Below, in pieces: positions 6,218 through 13,593 of a stretch of DNA of 39,819 bases. The stretch is from Clostridiales bacterium (GTDB lineage: Bacteria > Bacillota > Clostridia > Lachnospirales > Lachnospiraceae). The DNA lies in the NCBI GenBank assembly GCA_018372435.1, contig JAHAJA010000042.1, positions 1 through 39,819 on the forward strand. Direction: 5' to 3'. The position numbers and the translations under genes are program-made. Numbering within the stretch: the first letter of the stretch is position 1; the number at the start of each line of letters is the position of its first letter. The notes under the pieces are model-generated. The model was not told the DNA's origin and ran no database searches. It saw nothing but the letters and a program-made list of their open reading frames with translations.

Positions 6218-6462
6218 TTTATTCAATTCAATAATTCTTTTGTTATAATAAAATTTATCAATTACTGTTTTCTTTAATCACGTATATATTATATTACCTA
6301 ACGCTAAAAAACGCAAACATATGTTCGCATATGCTTATAAATTTATTATAACATAGGTAAATATAACTGACAGTTATATTTACTACAAACTTTCACTTTT
6401 TATCCTATAAAACATCATTGATTTACATTTATAATTGTTATATATAAGTTGATTATGTCAGA
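6218..6462. promoter_or_regulatory. Intergenic regulatory region with palindromes
   Basis: No gene is seen. It holds CATATG-TTCG-CATATG (6318-6333) and a 27-bp near-perfect palindrome at 6357-6383 (arms GTAAATATAACT and AGTTATATTTAC around GAC). A possible promoter TTGATT-N17-TATATA near 6418-6446 points to the next XRE gene. The palindromes are candidate operators for one of the three neighbouring XRE proteins. Confidence 0.45.
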
Positions 6463-6714
6463 ATGTGTGGTGTAAAAGTGAATATAATAAAAAAATGTCG
6501 TAAGAAAAATAAATTAACTCAAAAACAATTGGCTATTAAATTAAATGTAAAACAAAGTTATATATCTGAATTAGAAACTAATGTTAGAGTTCCATCATTA
6601 GATATTGCATTTAAGCTATCAAATATATTTAATATATGCCCCTTGTATTTAATTAAAGAATTTACAAGTTGTTGTTCTAAATGCCAGTTAAACTGTCATT
6701 TATGCGATAAATAG
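6463..6714 (+). CDS. XRE-family regulator with C-terminal Cys cluster
   Basis: 83 residues from ATG 6463, or 78 from GTG 6478, which has the better GTGGTG site. Residues 8-65 are a standard XRE helix-turn-helix (KKNKLTQKQLAIKLNVKQSYISELE...PSLDIAFKLSNIFNI). The tail is unusual: CCSKCQLNCHLC, five cysteines and a histidine in 12 residues, suggesting metal or redox sensing. It lies between the lysogeny repressor and another XRE gene on the same strand. It may sense redox or metal state in the switch. This is inference. Confidence 0.78.
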   Translation: MCGVKVNIIKKCRKKNKLTQKQLAIKLNVKQSYISELETNVRVPSLDIAFKLSNIFNICPLYLIKEFTSCCSKCQLNCHLCDK

Positions 6715-6723
6715 TTAAAAACG

Positions 6724-6786
6724 CTATCTTGATTTTGTATTATTATCTTTTTTGTTAAAATATAAAGATAATAATCAAGGAGATAG
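6724..6786 (+). promoter_or_regulatory. Large inverted repeat overlapping RBS of XRE gene
   Basis: ATTATTATCTTT (6739-6750) pairs with AAAGATAATAAT (6764-6775) around a 13-base loop. Flanking CTATC and TTGATT match AATCAA and GATAG, and the right flank includes the AAGGAG site. In RNA this would bury the ribosome binding site; in DNA it could be a regulator-binding site. The region must also hold the promoter. Confidence 0.5.
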
Positions 6787-6791
6787 TGCCA

Positions 6792-7082
6792 ATGTTTGGA
6801 GAAAGATTAAAAGAATTACGTGAAGATCAAGGTATGACTCAAAGTGATTTGGCTAATATGTTAAATATTTCAAGAGCTAGTATAAGTGGTTATGAAACGG
6901 AAGCTAATGATCCAAGCATAGATATTTTAATAAAATTAGCTGATATATTTAATGTCAGCTTAGATTATCTTTTAGGTCGGACAAAAGAAAAATACAATTT
7001 AAATCTAATGAGCAAAGCTAACAAAAGTATTTTGTTAGAATTATATAAAGTTATTGAAAATTATAAAATATACAAGAAATAA
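6792..7082 (+). CDS. XRE-family regulator
   Basis: 96 residues from the ATG at 6792, 9 bases after AAGGAG (6777-6782). A GTG two codons earlier is poorly placed. Residues 1-62 form an XRE helix-turn-helix (ERLKELREDQGMTQSDLANMLNISRASISGYETEANDPSIDILIKLADIFNVSLDYLLG), the most canonical of the three here. The C-terminal tail is short and helical. It is the third same-strand regulator in the cluster. It may belong to the plasmid part rather than the phage switch. Confidence 0.85.
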   Translation: MFGERLKELREDQGMTQSDLANMLNISRASISGYETEANDPSIDILIKLADIFNVSLDYLLGRTKEKYNLNLMSKANKSILLELYKVIENYKIYKK

Positions 7083-7201
7083 TTTTATCACTATAGTTGA
7101 TATTATCCTTGTTAATCTAATATCTAACGATTAATAAACTTGCATACTATTAGTGAATAGAACATACAATTAATATATATACTAACTGTTTATCGATAAA
7201 T

Positions 7202-7247
7202 AAAAAGTTTGTTATATGGCAATATTGCTTATATAACAAACTTTTTT
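7202..7247. terminator. Strong bidirectional terminator
   Basis: AAAAAGTTTGTTATAT and ATATAACAAACTTTTT form a perfect 16-bp stem around a 13-base loop, with As before and Ts after, so it can stop transcription from either side. It closes the XRE gene cluster. Confidence 0.75.
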
Positions 7248-7252
7248 AGTTT

Positions 7253-7343
7253 TATAACTTTAATAAAAAAATTTATAACTTTAAGAATATATTTTTTAAG
7301 TATAACTATTAATTTTATAAGTATAACTAAATATTTTATAACT
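7253..7343. repeat. Five TATAACT repeats (iteron-like)
   Basis: TATAACT starts at 7253, 7274, 7301, 7322 and 7337, all in the same orientation, with spacings of 21, 27, 21 and 15 bases. Two are extended to TTTATAACTTTAA and two to AAGTATAACTA. The same-face spacing of about two helical turns is what Rep-binding iterons show. The gene at 7528-8619 is the natural partner. Confidence 0.5.
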
Positions 7344-7410
7344 TAACAATAAAATATAAAAAATAGTCATCAATTAATGATTAGTATTTCCTAAATTCTT
7401 AAAATATATA

Positions 7411-7447
7411 AAAAAAGATGCAGATCAATAAGACCAGCATCTTTTTT
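7411..7447. terminator. Intrinsic terminator
   Basis: AAAAAAGATGC and GCATCTTTTTT, an 11-bp stem with a 15-base loop and T and A tracts on both sides. Confidence 0.7.
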
Positions 7448-7472
7448 CTGAATCAAAAAATACAAAACAAAC

Positions 7473-7506
7473 AGACTTATTCAAATTTGAAATTTTTAAT
7501 AAGTCT
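7473..7506 (-). terminator. Probable terminator of Rep-like gene
   Basis: AGACTTATT and AATAAGTCT pair (9 bp), followed on the minus strand by GTTTGTTTTG. It lies 22 bases after the stop of the Rep-like gene. Confidence 0.55.
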
Positions 7507-7527
7507 AATCATTTTGTTTTTTTATTT

Positions 7528-8619
7528 TTAACTAAATTGTGCAATAAGTTTTAAAACTTTACTTGTATAACTATTGTCATCTATTTCTATATTATTAAAG
7601 TCTGCAATGTTTTGTTTTGCATTATTATTCTTATGAAGTTGTATAAATTGACTATATTCATTCAGAATAGCTTTTATTACTGCAGCAACATAAGCTGGCA
7701 AAGATTTTATATTTTCCCTGCTTTTATGAATTTGAATAGCTATATACTTATTTACTATTATTTGCACGACACGCTCTTTTAAGAACCATTCTTTTAAAGT
7801 AGATATACCTCTTACTAAATGCATTACTTGCTGTTTTGTAAGTGTTATATTGGCAAATTTAATTTTCTCTTTTACAAAAGCATATTCTTTGGGATTTTTC
7901 TTTTGTATTAATTCAATCATGTCATATAAATTAGTTTTATTATTTATTTCATCTGATTTAAATAAAAACTTAAAAGTACGTATATGCTGTGGTGCTAAAT
8001 CTTTTTCTCGTAAAGAATCAGATAGATCTGTAAATAAATCTTTATATTTGCTTAACATATTTTGTATTGTATATTTAGCATAGTATACAGATTTAGTTTT
8101 TATTATCTTTAACCAAGGACTCCCTGGCTTAAGTAGGTTAATAGAAAAATCTTTATAGAACTGGCTAGATTTGGAATCATTTAATTGGCATAAAAACATC
8201 ACAAGTCTTTTTTCTCTAGCTTTCATATTGTAGAAAGTATCTGTAAAAAAGAAATTTCGTATATTTGTATAACCTTTTAATAATTCTTCCTCTGATTCTG
8301 TTATATTAGAGTCTTTAGCTTGTGTCATTTTTTCCATGTTTACTAAACACCAAGCTGAAAGGGTTTCTTCATATTGGATTATCCCCATAGAAATAAGGGT
8401 ATTAAGACAGTTAGATATTGTTTTATAACTAGAATTTATGTTTTTATTTACAACATAAACAAGTTCAGAGATATTGTTGTTATATGTCTGTATTAAATAT
8501 TTATAACTCTTTGTTTCTGTTGCAGCATGTGCAAGAGCTATGTATACATCTAATATTTTATATTCTTTACAGTTTTCCAATATATTATTTAAATGCCAAT
8601 TATTTAACTTAGTTGCCAA
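7528..8619 (-). CDS. Putative plasmid replication initiator (Rep)
   Basis: 363 residues from the TTG at 8619, 8 bases after GGAGG. The ATG at 8634 would place this site inside the coding region. Residues around 40-90 look like a winged helix-turn-helix (SSYKTISNCLNTLISMGIIQYEE). The centre has MKAREKRLVMFLCQLND and a helical WLKII..YAKYTIQNMLSKYKDLF segment, reminiscent of winged-helix Rep proteins. No catalytic nicking motif is seen, so I infer theta rather than rolling-circle replication. The context supports Rep: iteron-like repeats on one side, a ParM-ParR-like pair on the other, and its own terminator. I do not recognise the exact family. A large transcriptional regulator is the alternative. 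Confidence 0.55.
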   Translation of the reverse strand: MATKLNNWHLNNILENCKEYKILDVYIALAHAATETKSYKYLIQTYNNNISELVYVVNKNINSSYKTISNCLNTLISMGIIQYEETLSAWCLVNMEKMTQAKDSNITESEEELLKGYTNIRNFFFTDTFYNMKAREKRLVMFLCQLNDSKSSQFYKDFSINLLKPGSPWLKIIKTKSVYYAKYTIQNMLSKYKDLFTDLSDSLREKDLAPQHIRTFKFLFKSDEINNKTNLYDMIELIQKKNPKEYAFVKEKIKFANITLTKQQVMHLVRGISTLKEWFLKERVVQIIVNKYIAIQIHKSRENIKSLPAYVAAVIKAILNEYSQFIQLHKNNNAKQNIADFNNIEIDDNSYTSKVLKLIAQFS

Positions 8620-8771
8620 AATAAAAACCTCCATAACACAATAAATTTGTTGTATCTATAGAAGTTTTCTGTTTAAAAACTATTTACTTTTATCTAAAGT
8701 TATTATATACTTTAGATATAAATAAGGTTTCAAAACCTTTAAATTAGTTTTTAAATAAAAACTTCCAGTAA

Positions 8772-8812
8772 AATAAGAGTTTTAGCGACCAAACTAGGAA
8801 CTCTTATTTTTT
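8772..8812. terminator. Intrinsic terminator
   Basis: AATAAGAGTT and AACTCTTATT form a 10-bp stem with a 17-base loop, followed by a T run on the plus strand. Confidence 0.65.
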
Positions 8813-8930
8813 TATTTAATTTTTCAAATAATTTCAAATATTTTAACTTATAAATCTATTTTACATAACTATTGTGGAAAAGTAAACAAAAATTATTTAT
8901 ATACCCACAAGTTACATATTTTAAATATTC

Positions 8931-8962
8931 AGTCCTGTATTATACATTTATAATACAGGACT
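8931..8962. terminator. Long hairpin, terminator-like
   Basis: AGTCCTGTATTAT and ATAATACAGGACT form a perfect 13-bp stem with a 6-base loop. The T tract is weak on both sides, so it may be a structural or protein-binding site instead. Confidence 0.5.
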
Positions 8963-9041
8963 ATTTCATTTATGTAAATATACGTTTCAAATAATTGATA
9001 AGACATTTTTGATAAATCACTGTTATTAAGTAATTAATATA

Positions 9042-9109
9042 TTGACTTTAGTAATACCATGTATTATTATTAATACATAAAAGTAATACAAAATATTAAA
9101 TTTATTACT
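9042..9109 (+). promoter_or_regulatory. Promoter and candidate parC site of first ParMR-like locus
   Basis: TTGACT (9042-9047) and TATTAT (9065-9070) have 17-base spacing. GTAATAC-type sites surround them: AGTAATAC at 9050 and 9082, GTATTATTATTAATAC at 9061-9076, and the inverse TTATTACT at 9102. In ParMR systems ParR binds a repeat array overlapping the promoter, which acts as both centromere and operator. This layout fits that. Confidence 0.6.
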
Positions 9110-9125
9110 AATGGGAGGTTTTGAA

Positions 9126-10040
9126 ATGAAAATATTAGGATTAGACAATGGTTTTAAGTTCACTAAAAGCAGTAAAGGGATATGCATATGCTCAACAATA
9201 CAGAAAGGGATAGATGATATCAATAATGTACTCCAAGTTAAAATTGGTGAGAAAAATTATATTGTTGGTGATCCAACAGGAGTATATATAAGTGATGCAG
9301 ACAAGCTTAAAACAGACGATACAAAGGAAAATCTTAAAGTTTGTACATTAACCGCTATAGGATTAAGCTATCCTGAAGATAATTTTATAGAAACTAATCT
9401 AGTTGTAGGTTTACCAATAGCATATTTTTCAAAACAGAAAGATGACTTCAAAGAATTGATGGAAAATTTATCAGAAAAAATATTCATTAATGAATTAGAT
9501 AAAGAACAAAGTATAAAAATAAAGGAAGTATTAGTATATCCACAATCAGCAGGCCTTATATTCAAAAGAGCAGAGAAAATAAAGTCAGAAACATCATTAA
9601 TTATTGATATTGGCGGGGGTACATGGGATGTTTCTCAATTTAATGGATTAAAATTAGAAGATAAAGCAACTTATCAAGATGGTATGATGATACTTGATTC
9701 AAAAATAGCACAATATTTAAATTCAAATCATTATACTAAATTTGATGCAAGCGAAATATATGATTTAATAAAACGTGGATTCTTTACAGTTGAAGGTGAA
9801 AAGAAATCTATAGATGAAGTAAAACCTATAATTGAAGCTCATGTTAATGATGTTGTTGCAAAACTAAAAAGAGATTTTGATATAAATAACGTGGATAATA
9901 TATTTGTAATTGGTGGTGGAGCTGAAGAAATGAAGCCATATTTAAAGAAATATATTAAAAATTTTGAAGTAGAAAAAAATTCTCAATTTGTTAATGCTGA
10001 ATGCTTTGAATTAATGGGAAAAATTAAATTTGAAGAATAA
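9126..10040 (+). CDS. ParM-like actin-family segregation ATPase (first copy)
   Basis: 304 residues from the ATG at 9126 behind GGGAGG. It shows the actin-fold nucleotide motifs: phosphate 1 LGLDNGFKFTK (residues 4-14), phosphate 2 IIDIGGGTWDVS (159-170) and adenosine FVIGGGAEEM (about 260-269). The length fits bacterial plasmid ParM/Alp proteins. It should polymerise into filaments that push sister plasmids apart via the adaptor encoded next. The downstream ribbon-helix-helix-like gene begins 25 bases later, completing a type II partition operon. The upstream repeats are the likely centromere. Confidence 0.88.
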   Translation: MKILGLDNGFKFTKSSKGICICSTIQKGIDDINNVLQVKIGEKNYIVGDPTGVYISDADKLKTDDTKENLKVCTLTAIGLSYPEDNFIETNLVVGLPIAYFSKQKDDFKELMENLSEKIFINELDKEQSIKIKEVLVYPQSAGLIFKRAEKIKSETSLIIDIGGGTWDVSQFNGLKLEDKATYQDGMMILDSKIAQYLNSNHYTKFDASEIYDLIKRGFFTVEGEKKSIDEVKPIIEAHVNDVVAKLKRDFDINNVDNIFVIGGGAEEMKPYLKKYIKNFEVEKNSQFVNAECFELMGKIKFEE

Positions 10041-10064
10041 AAAAAATATAAGGAGGGCATGTTG

Positions 10065-10340
10065 ATGCGAAAGGTACTAAGTTTTTCGGCAGATGACCAA
10101 AAGGATAAAGATATAATTAGACATCTAAAAAAACAAAAAAATGCATCAGCATATATTGTTGACTTAATTAGAGGAGATATTAATAATAAGAAAAAAACTT
10201 TTTCCAATGAGGAAAGACAAGAAATAATTAATATAATACAACAATTTATATCCGAGAATGCTATTAAATTAGAAGGTAAAACAAGAAAAATAATAGACCC
10301 AGAAATTAAAAATGCATTAGATCAATTTGATAATTTATAG
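10065..10340 (+). CDS. ParR-like ribbon-helix-helix adaptor (first copy)
   Basis: 91 residues from the ATG at 10065, 8 bases after AAGGAGG. An ATG at 10059 is too close to the site. Residues 1-45 (KVLSFSADDQKDKDIIRHLKKQKNASAYIVDLIRGDI) match the beta strand plus two-helix pattern of plasmid ParR/StbB proteins. The C terminus is charged and helical and would contact the filament. It is expected to bind repeats at 9050-9109 and repress its own operon. Confidence 0.82.
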   Translation: MRKVLSFSADDQKDKDIIRHLKKQKNASAYIVDLIRGDINNKKKTFSNEERQEIINIIQQFISENAIKLEGKTRKIIDPEIKNALDQFDNL

Positions 10341-10389
10341 TAAGAAAGTATCTAAAGCAAATAAAAATACTCTTATAAAAAAGCTGATT

Positions 10390-10420
10390 AAATAAGACCA
10401 ACATTTTGTTGGTCTTATTT
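10390..10420. terminator. Convergent bidirectional terminator
   Basis: AAATAAGACCAACA and TGTTGGTCTTATTT form a perfect 14-bp stem around TTT. It overlaps the stop codon of the minus-strand ATPase gene and ends both converging operons. Confidence 0.78.
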
Positions 10421-12760
10421 CTCTGGAAGTCTAGCAATAAATTTTGCATATTGATTACCATAATTAACTATATTAAGGCTTGTATATGGTTTTAAATTTA
10501 ATCCATCGTTTAAAGTAAATGGTTCTAGCTCTTGCTTCATGTATTCTAAGTTTTCCTTCTCTGTACCTGCTATGAATACATATGATGCACCACTACTTTT
10601 TAATGAAGTCAGCAAATCTTTTAATTGTTTAAGATAATGGCAACTTAATATTAATCCCAATTTATGCCTTCTGAATTCTGTTATATGATTACTTAAAAAT
10701 CTAGCTGTTGTAGGTACTTGATGTACTTCGTCAAAAATCAGATTACACAACCGAGCTTCTTTATTATTTTCTCTTAATTGAACAGTTAGCCATATTCTGC
10801 TTATATAAAATGTAGTTAGAATATCTCGTATAGATTGATTGGGTAACTTAGCCTGTGGAATTAATATAAATATATTTTTCCCTTCCTCTATATATTTAGT
10901 AAAGTCTTCATTCATATCTATATCTGATGTAAGCATTCTTTTAATATATGGATTTTTTTGAAGTAAAATTATCCTATTTATTATTCCAGATATTAAATAT
11001 TCACGAGTGCCAATTATTTTTCCATCTTTATCTCTTTCATGTAATTCTTCAAGATCAAATAAGATATCATCATCTTTTTCAAAACAATTAGAATATTTAG
11101 CATACCTTATTGCTTCATTTCTTCTATCCCATCTTCTTAATACCTGGAATACATCATATATTTTTGCACCAGGTCTTATAAAAGTAATCATACTTGCTGC
11201 ATGTAAATATCTAAGCATAGGAGCTGTTAACTCTCCTGTTTTTTCATCAGTTATAGCATTAATTAAATACTCTACTTGTTCAGAAATAAGATTTGCATAG
11301 TTTATCCTGTCCCATGAATCCATATCTTCTGTTATTAGCCTGCTTATTTCATTATATGCTAATGCTGGGACATAATCTTTATTACCTAATTCTAATATTA
11401 TTTTATCTTCATCTTTTACAACTTCCATTATTTCTTTAGCTGTATCACAATTTTCTATAAAATCAATTACAATATTGGAATATCCCGCTTTATAACAGTC
11501 TTTAACTGTTCTTTTTACTGCAGTAGTTTTTCCTGAATATTGTGGTCCTATAAATACTTTCCCTAATGCCATTATATTTACATTTGTGCTCCAATAAGTA
11601 TTTATAATTTTTCCTTGCTTTTCTGCAGGACCTATTCTAACAAGCCCATTTTGTAATTCTGAGGGTATATCAACTTCTCTAGAATCAATGCTATGGATCT
11701 TATACTCTTTTTGCAAATCTATTTGTGGCAATTGAATCAGCTTACAGATTTCTTTATCAGATAAAATTAAATTTTTTGAAGGTGTTTTATATCCAGCCAT
11801 CACTTCTTCAAATAGTTTATGTTGTTCATTTTTAGAAAATAATTTAGGCACTAGAGAATTATCTGAATTTAAGTCTTTATAACTATTTGCTACAGATAGC
11901 ATATTTAATTTTCTTCTATTAGAATCCCTTGATTGAGATAAAATAGATATTTTAACCTTAAAAGCTTCGGCCGTTAATTTATAGATACTATCTGCCATTA
12001 ATCCTTCATATTTATTACTATTTTTAATGGCTTCAATACTATCTATTTTAAGATTTATATTTTGAGATAATTCTTCTTTTTCAGGTATCACTAGACCTAG
12101 GATGCTTTCAAACATTAATAATTTAAAATCTATATATAACTTTATTAATGCTTCTGCTCCAATAAAGCCTAATCTAGCTATTTTTTCATTGTTAGACATT
12201 TCATTATCTATTATTTTTCCTCTTGTATATTCTTTATACTCGTCTTGTGCTGCTGCAATCCAATCCACTCTTTTAATTGGCTCTATAGCAATATTAATCC
12301 TTATTTGTTCGTTATCATCTAACATTTTAAGAATCCCCATCATATTAGTTAGGGGATATAAATCCCCTTTGCTAGTAGATAAACTTTTAAAATTATAATC
12401 TTTTAATATGAGTTCGCAACATTCTGTAAATTCTTCTTTAAATTTCCCTATATTCTTAGATTCTTTAATTTCAGATTTATTCCATATTGTATTTATTTTA
12501 TTTTCTATAAGTTTAGAATAATCTTGCGGACATGTAATATAGAAATAGCTTTGCTTTCTTTTAAATACTATGTCAAAATATATCTGATTAGGTAATACAT
12601 ATATGAATTCCTTAACATTTATTCTTTCTTTTGGAGCTCTGTATATATTAGAAAAAACATCAACTATGGATTTATTATTGTTATTTGTTAATTCATAATC
12701 AGGAATAATTCTAAAAGTAGTTACTGGATCTGATACTATATTTTCTTTAATATTAAACAT
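10415..12760 (-). CDS. VirB4/HerA-like secretion or DNA-transfer ATPase
   Basis: 781 residues. The N-terminal half (1-390) has no recognised motif and probably contacts membrane partners. The C-terminal half is a RecA-like motor with Walker A GPQYSGKTT (405-413) and Walker B LCNLIFDE (671-678) followed by VHQVP, with a large insertion between them, as in VirB4/TraC and HerA-type ATPases. The FRRHKLGLILSCHYLKQL segment near 690 corresponds to the motif III region. It overlaps the end of a small membrane protein gene by 8 bases. Together with the pilin-like gene upstream it suggests a minimal type IV secretion-like apparatus. A packaging or pilus-like motor is also possible. Confidence 0.75.
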   Translation of the reverse strand: MFNIKENIVSDPVTTFRIIPDYELTNNNNKSIVDVFSNIYRAPKERINVKEFIYVLPNQIYFDIVFKRKQSYFYITCPQDYSKLIENKINTIWNKSEIKESKNIGKFKEEFTECCELILKDYNFKSLSTSKGDLYPLTNMMGILKMLDDNEQIRINIAIEPIKRVDWIAAAQDEYKEYTRGKIIDNEMSNNEKIARLGFIGAEALIKLYIDFKLLMFESILGLVIPEKEELSQNINLKIDSIEAIKNSNKYEGLMADSIYKLTAEAFKVKISILSQSRDSNRRKLNMLSVANSYKDLNSDNSLVPKLFSKNEQHKLFEEVMAGYKTPSKNLILSDKEICKLIQLPQIDLQKEYKIHSIDSREVDIPSELQNGLVRIGPAEKQGKIINTYWSTNVNIMALGKVFIGPQYSGKTTAVKRTVKDCYKAGYSNIVIDFIENCDTAKEIMEVVKDEDKIILELGNKDYVPALAYNEISRLITEDMDSWDRINYANLISEQVEYLINAITDEKTGELTAPMLRYLHAASMITFIRPGAKIYDVFQVLRRWDRRNEAIRYAKYSNCFEKDDDILFDLEELHERDKDGKIIGTREYLISGIINRIILLQKNPYIKRMLTSDIDMNEDFTKYIEEGKNIFILIPQAKLPNQSIRDILTTFYISRIWLTVQLRENNKEARLCNLIFDEVHQVPTTARFLSNHITEFRRHKLGLILSCHYLKQLKDLLTSLKSSGASYVFIAGTEKENLEYMKQELEPFTLNDGLNLKPYTSLNIVNYGNQYAKFIARLPEK

Positions 12761-12974
12761 TAGAAAATGCCTTTAACAATATATAAATTATAAAATCCAT
12801 AGATGTTACTTTTGTTCCCAACTTTTTATTGCCAGCCATAGTTATATAAATTCCTATAATAGCTACTATTATAAATAGTCCTGTGCATTCATCACCTATT
12901 TTCCCTAGTCCTCTTAATCCACCTTTAGCTATCCAACCTACAAAAGAACTTATTTTATCTCCTATCCACTCCAT
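12753..12974 (-). CDS. Small membrane protein of VirB4-like operon
   Basis: 73 residues, start at 12974 behind AGGAGG. An amphipathic Gly-rich N terminus (IGDKISSFVGWIAKGGLRGLGKIG) precedes a hydrophobic span (GLFIIVAIIGIYITMAG, about 32-48), a short polar loop and a second hydrophobic C-terminal segment. It overlaps the ATPase gene, implying coupled translation and probably a complex in the membrane. VirB3-like or pilin-like proteins occupy the position before VirB4 in many systems. The assignment to such a family is inference. Confidence 0.7.
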   Translation of the reverse strand: MEWIGDKISSFVGWIAKGGLRGLGKIGDECTGLFIIVAIIGIYITMAGNKKLGTKVTSMDFIIYILLKAFSNV

Positions 12975-12983
12975 AAAATCCTC

Positions 12984-13334
12984 CTAAAATTTTATTGATT
13001 TTATAACTCCAAATATCATAGGGATCCACTGTATTCCTAAATATCCACCAACTGCATATTTTATAGTTTTCTTTCCTTCGTGTTCATTTCCAGCCATTAT
13101 AGACAAGAATCCCTTTATCATAAATCCATAAGCAACTGGTTCTGCTAAATCTTTAAGTATATTAATTATAGGTTGTACACTTTCACTTATGCTAGCTGCA
13201 TATGCAACAGTACTCATTCCATTAGCCATTATTAATGTTAATGTAGTTTGCATTAATATTTTATCTACATCAATTTGTATTTCTTTAACCTTATTATTTT
13301 TATTTTCGTTATAATAAAATCCTATTATTTGCAT
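12984..13334 (-). CDS. Putative VirB2/TrbC-like pilin subunit
   Basis: 116 residues behind AAGGGGG. A basic N terminus is followed by a hydrophobic stretch ending in STVAYA-AS (about residues 43-50), a plausible signal-peptidase site after AYA. The mature part has two hydrophobic segments (VAYGFMIKGFLSIMA and YLGIQWIPMIFGVI) separated by a polar loop NEHEGKKTIK. A signal peptide plus two spans and a small size is the pattern of VirB2/TrbC major pilins. The long N-terminal leader and context with a VirB4-like gene support this. Identification is structural inference, not a sequence match. Confidence 0.6.
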   Translation of the reverse strand: MQIIGFYYNENKNNKVKEIQIDVDKILMQTTLTLIMANGMSTVAYAASISESVQPIINILKDLAEPVAYGFMIKGFLSIMAGNEHEGKKTIKYAVGGYLGIQWIPMIFGVIKSIKF

Positions 13335-13344
13335 ATTTGCCCCC

Positions 13345-13440
13345 TTATTTTTTTAATTGATCTATTATCTTTTCAATTTCTTTATGTCCTAATAAAACTC
13401 CAACCAGGACACCAATTATTATTTTTAATAGAAAAATCAT
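13345..13440 (-). CDS. 31-residue membrane peptide of VirB4-like operon
   Basis: Starts at the ATG at 13440 with TTAGGAG upstream. One hydrophobic segment (IFLLKIIIGVLVGVLLG, residues 2-18) is followed by a charged helix (HKEIEKIIDQLKK). It is the first gene of the minus-strand cassette leading to the VirB4-like ATPase, and its end lies 11 bases from the next start. A small accessory subunit is plausible. Confidence 0.6.
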   Translation of the reverse strand: MIFLLKIIIGVLVGVLLGHKEIEKIIDQLKK

Positions 13441-13484
13441 AAATTCACTCCTAAATAGTTCTATTTTACAAATAGCCTGCATAC

Positions 13485-13509
13485 ACTTTAACAAAGCGTT
13501 GTTTAAAGT
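13485..13509. repeat. Inverted repeat upstream of VirB4-like operon
   Basis: ACTTTAACAA and TTGTTTAAAGT are inverted with one bulged base around AGCG. It lies 45 bases upstream of the first gene of the minus-strand operon and is a possible operator. Confidence 0.4.
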
Positions 13510-13593
13510 TCCTTAGAATATCTATACCCATGAATAATTTTATTGATTTTGGCCAATAATATTAATAAACAACTTTGTAAGAAGGTGAAGTTA

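Larger units (their letters stand above)
7083..7527. other. Intergenic region with iteron-like repeats and terminators
   Basis: 445 bases without a gene. It holds a strong hairpin (7202-7247), five TATAACT repeats (7253-7343), a second hairpin (7411-7447) and a third (7473-7506). The repeats sit at the 3' side of the Rep-like gene, so it is a candidate replication origin or control region. It is extremely AT-rich throughout. Confidence 0.55.
8620..9041. other. Intergenic region between Rep-like and ParM-like genes
   Basis: No gene is seen in about 420 bases between divergent genes. It contains inverted repeats at 8692-8717 (ATCTAAAGT/ACTTTAGAT), 8724-8739 (AAGGTTT/AAACCTT) and 8746-8763, then a terminator (8772-8808) and a hairpin (8931-8962). 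A DnaA-box-like TTTTCCACA (minus strand, 8873-8881, one mismatch to TTATCCACA) lies in an AT-rich stretch. This may be a second candidate for the plasmid origin. Confidence 0.45.

Noticed and set aside
7528..8619. Rolling-circle Rep or RepA_N classification for the Rep-like protein
   Set aside because: No HUH or catalytic Tyr motif, and the typical N-terminal RepA_N pattern was not recognised, so it is left as a generic putative Rep.
10415..12760. Phage terminase or FtsK translocase for the large ATPase
   Set aside because: No nuclease domain or FtsK gamma-like winged helix is seen. Its neighbours are small membrane proteins, and the order of motor motifs fits VirB4/HerA better.
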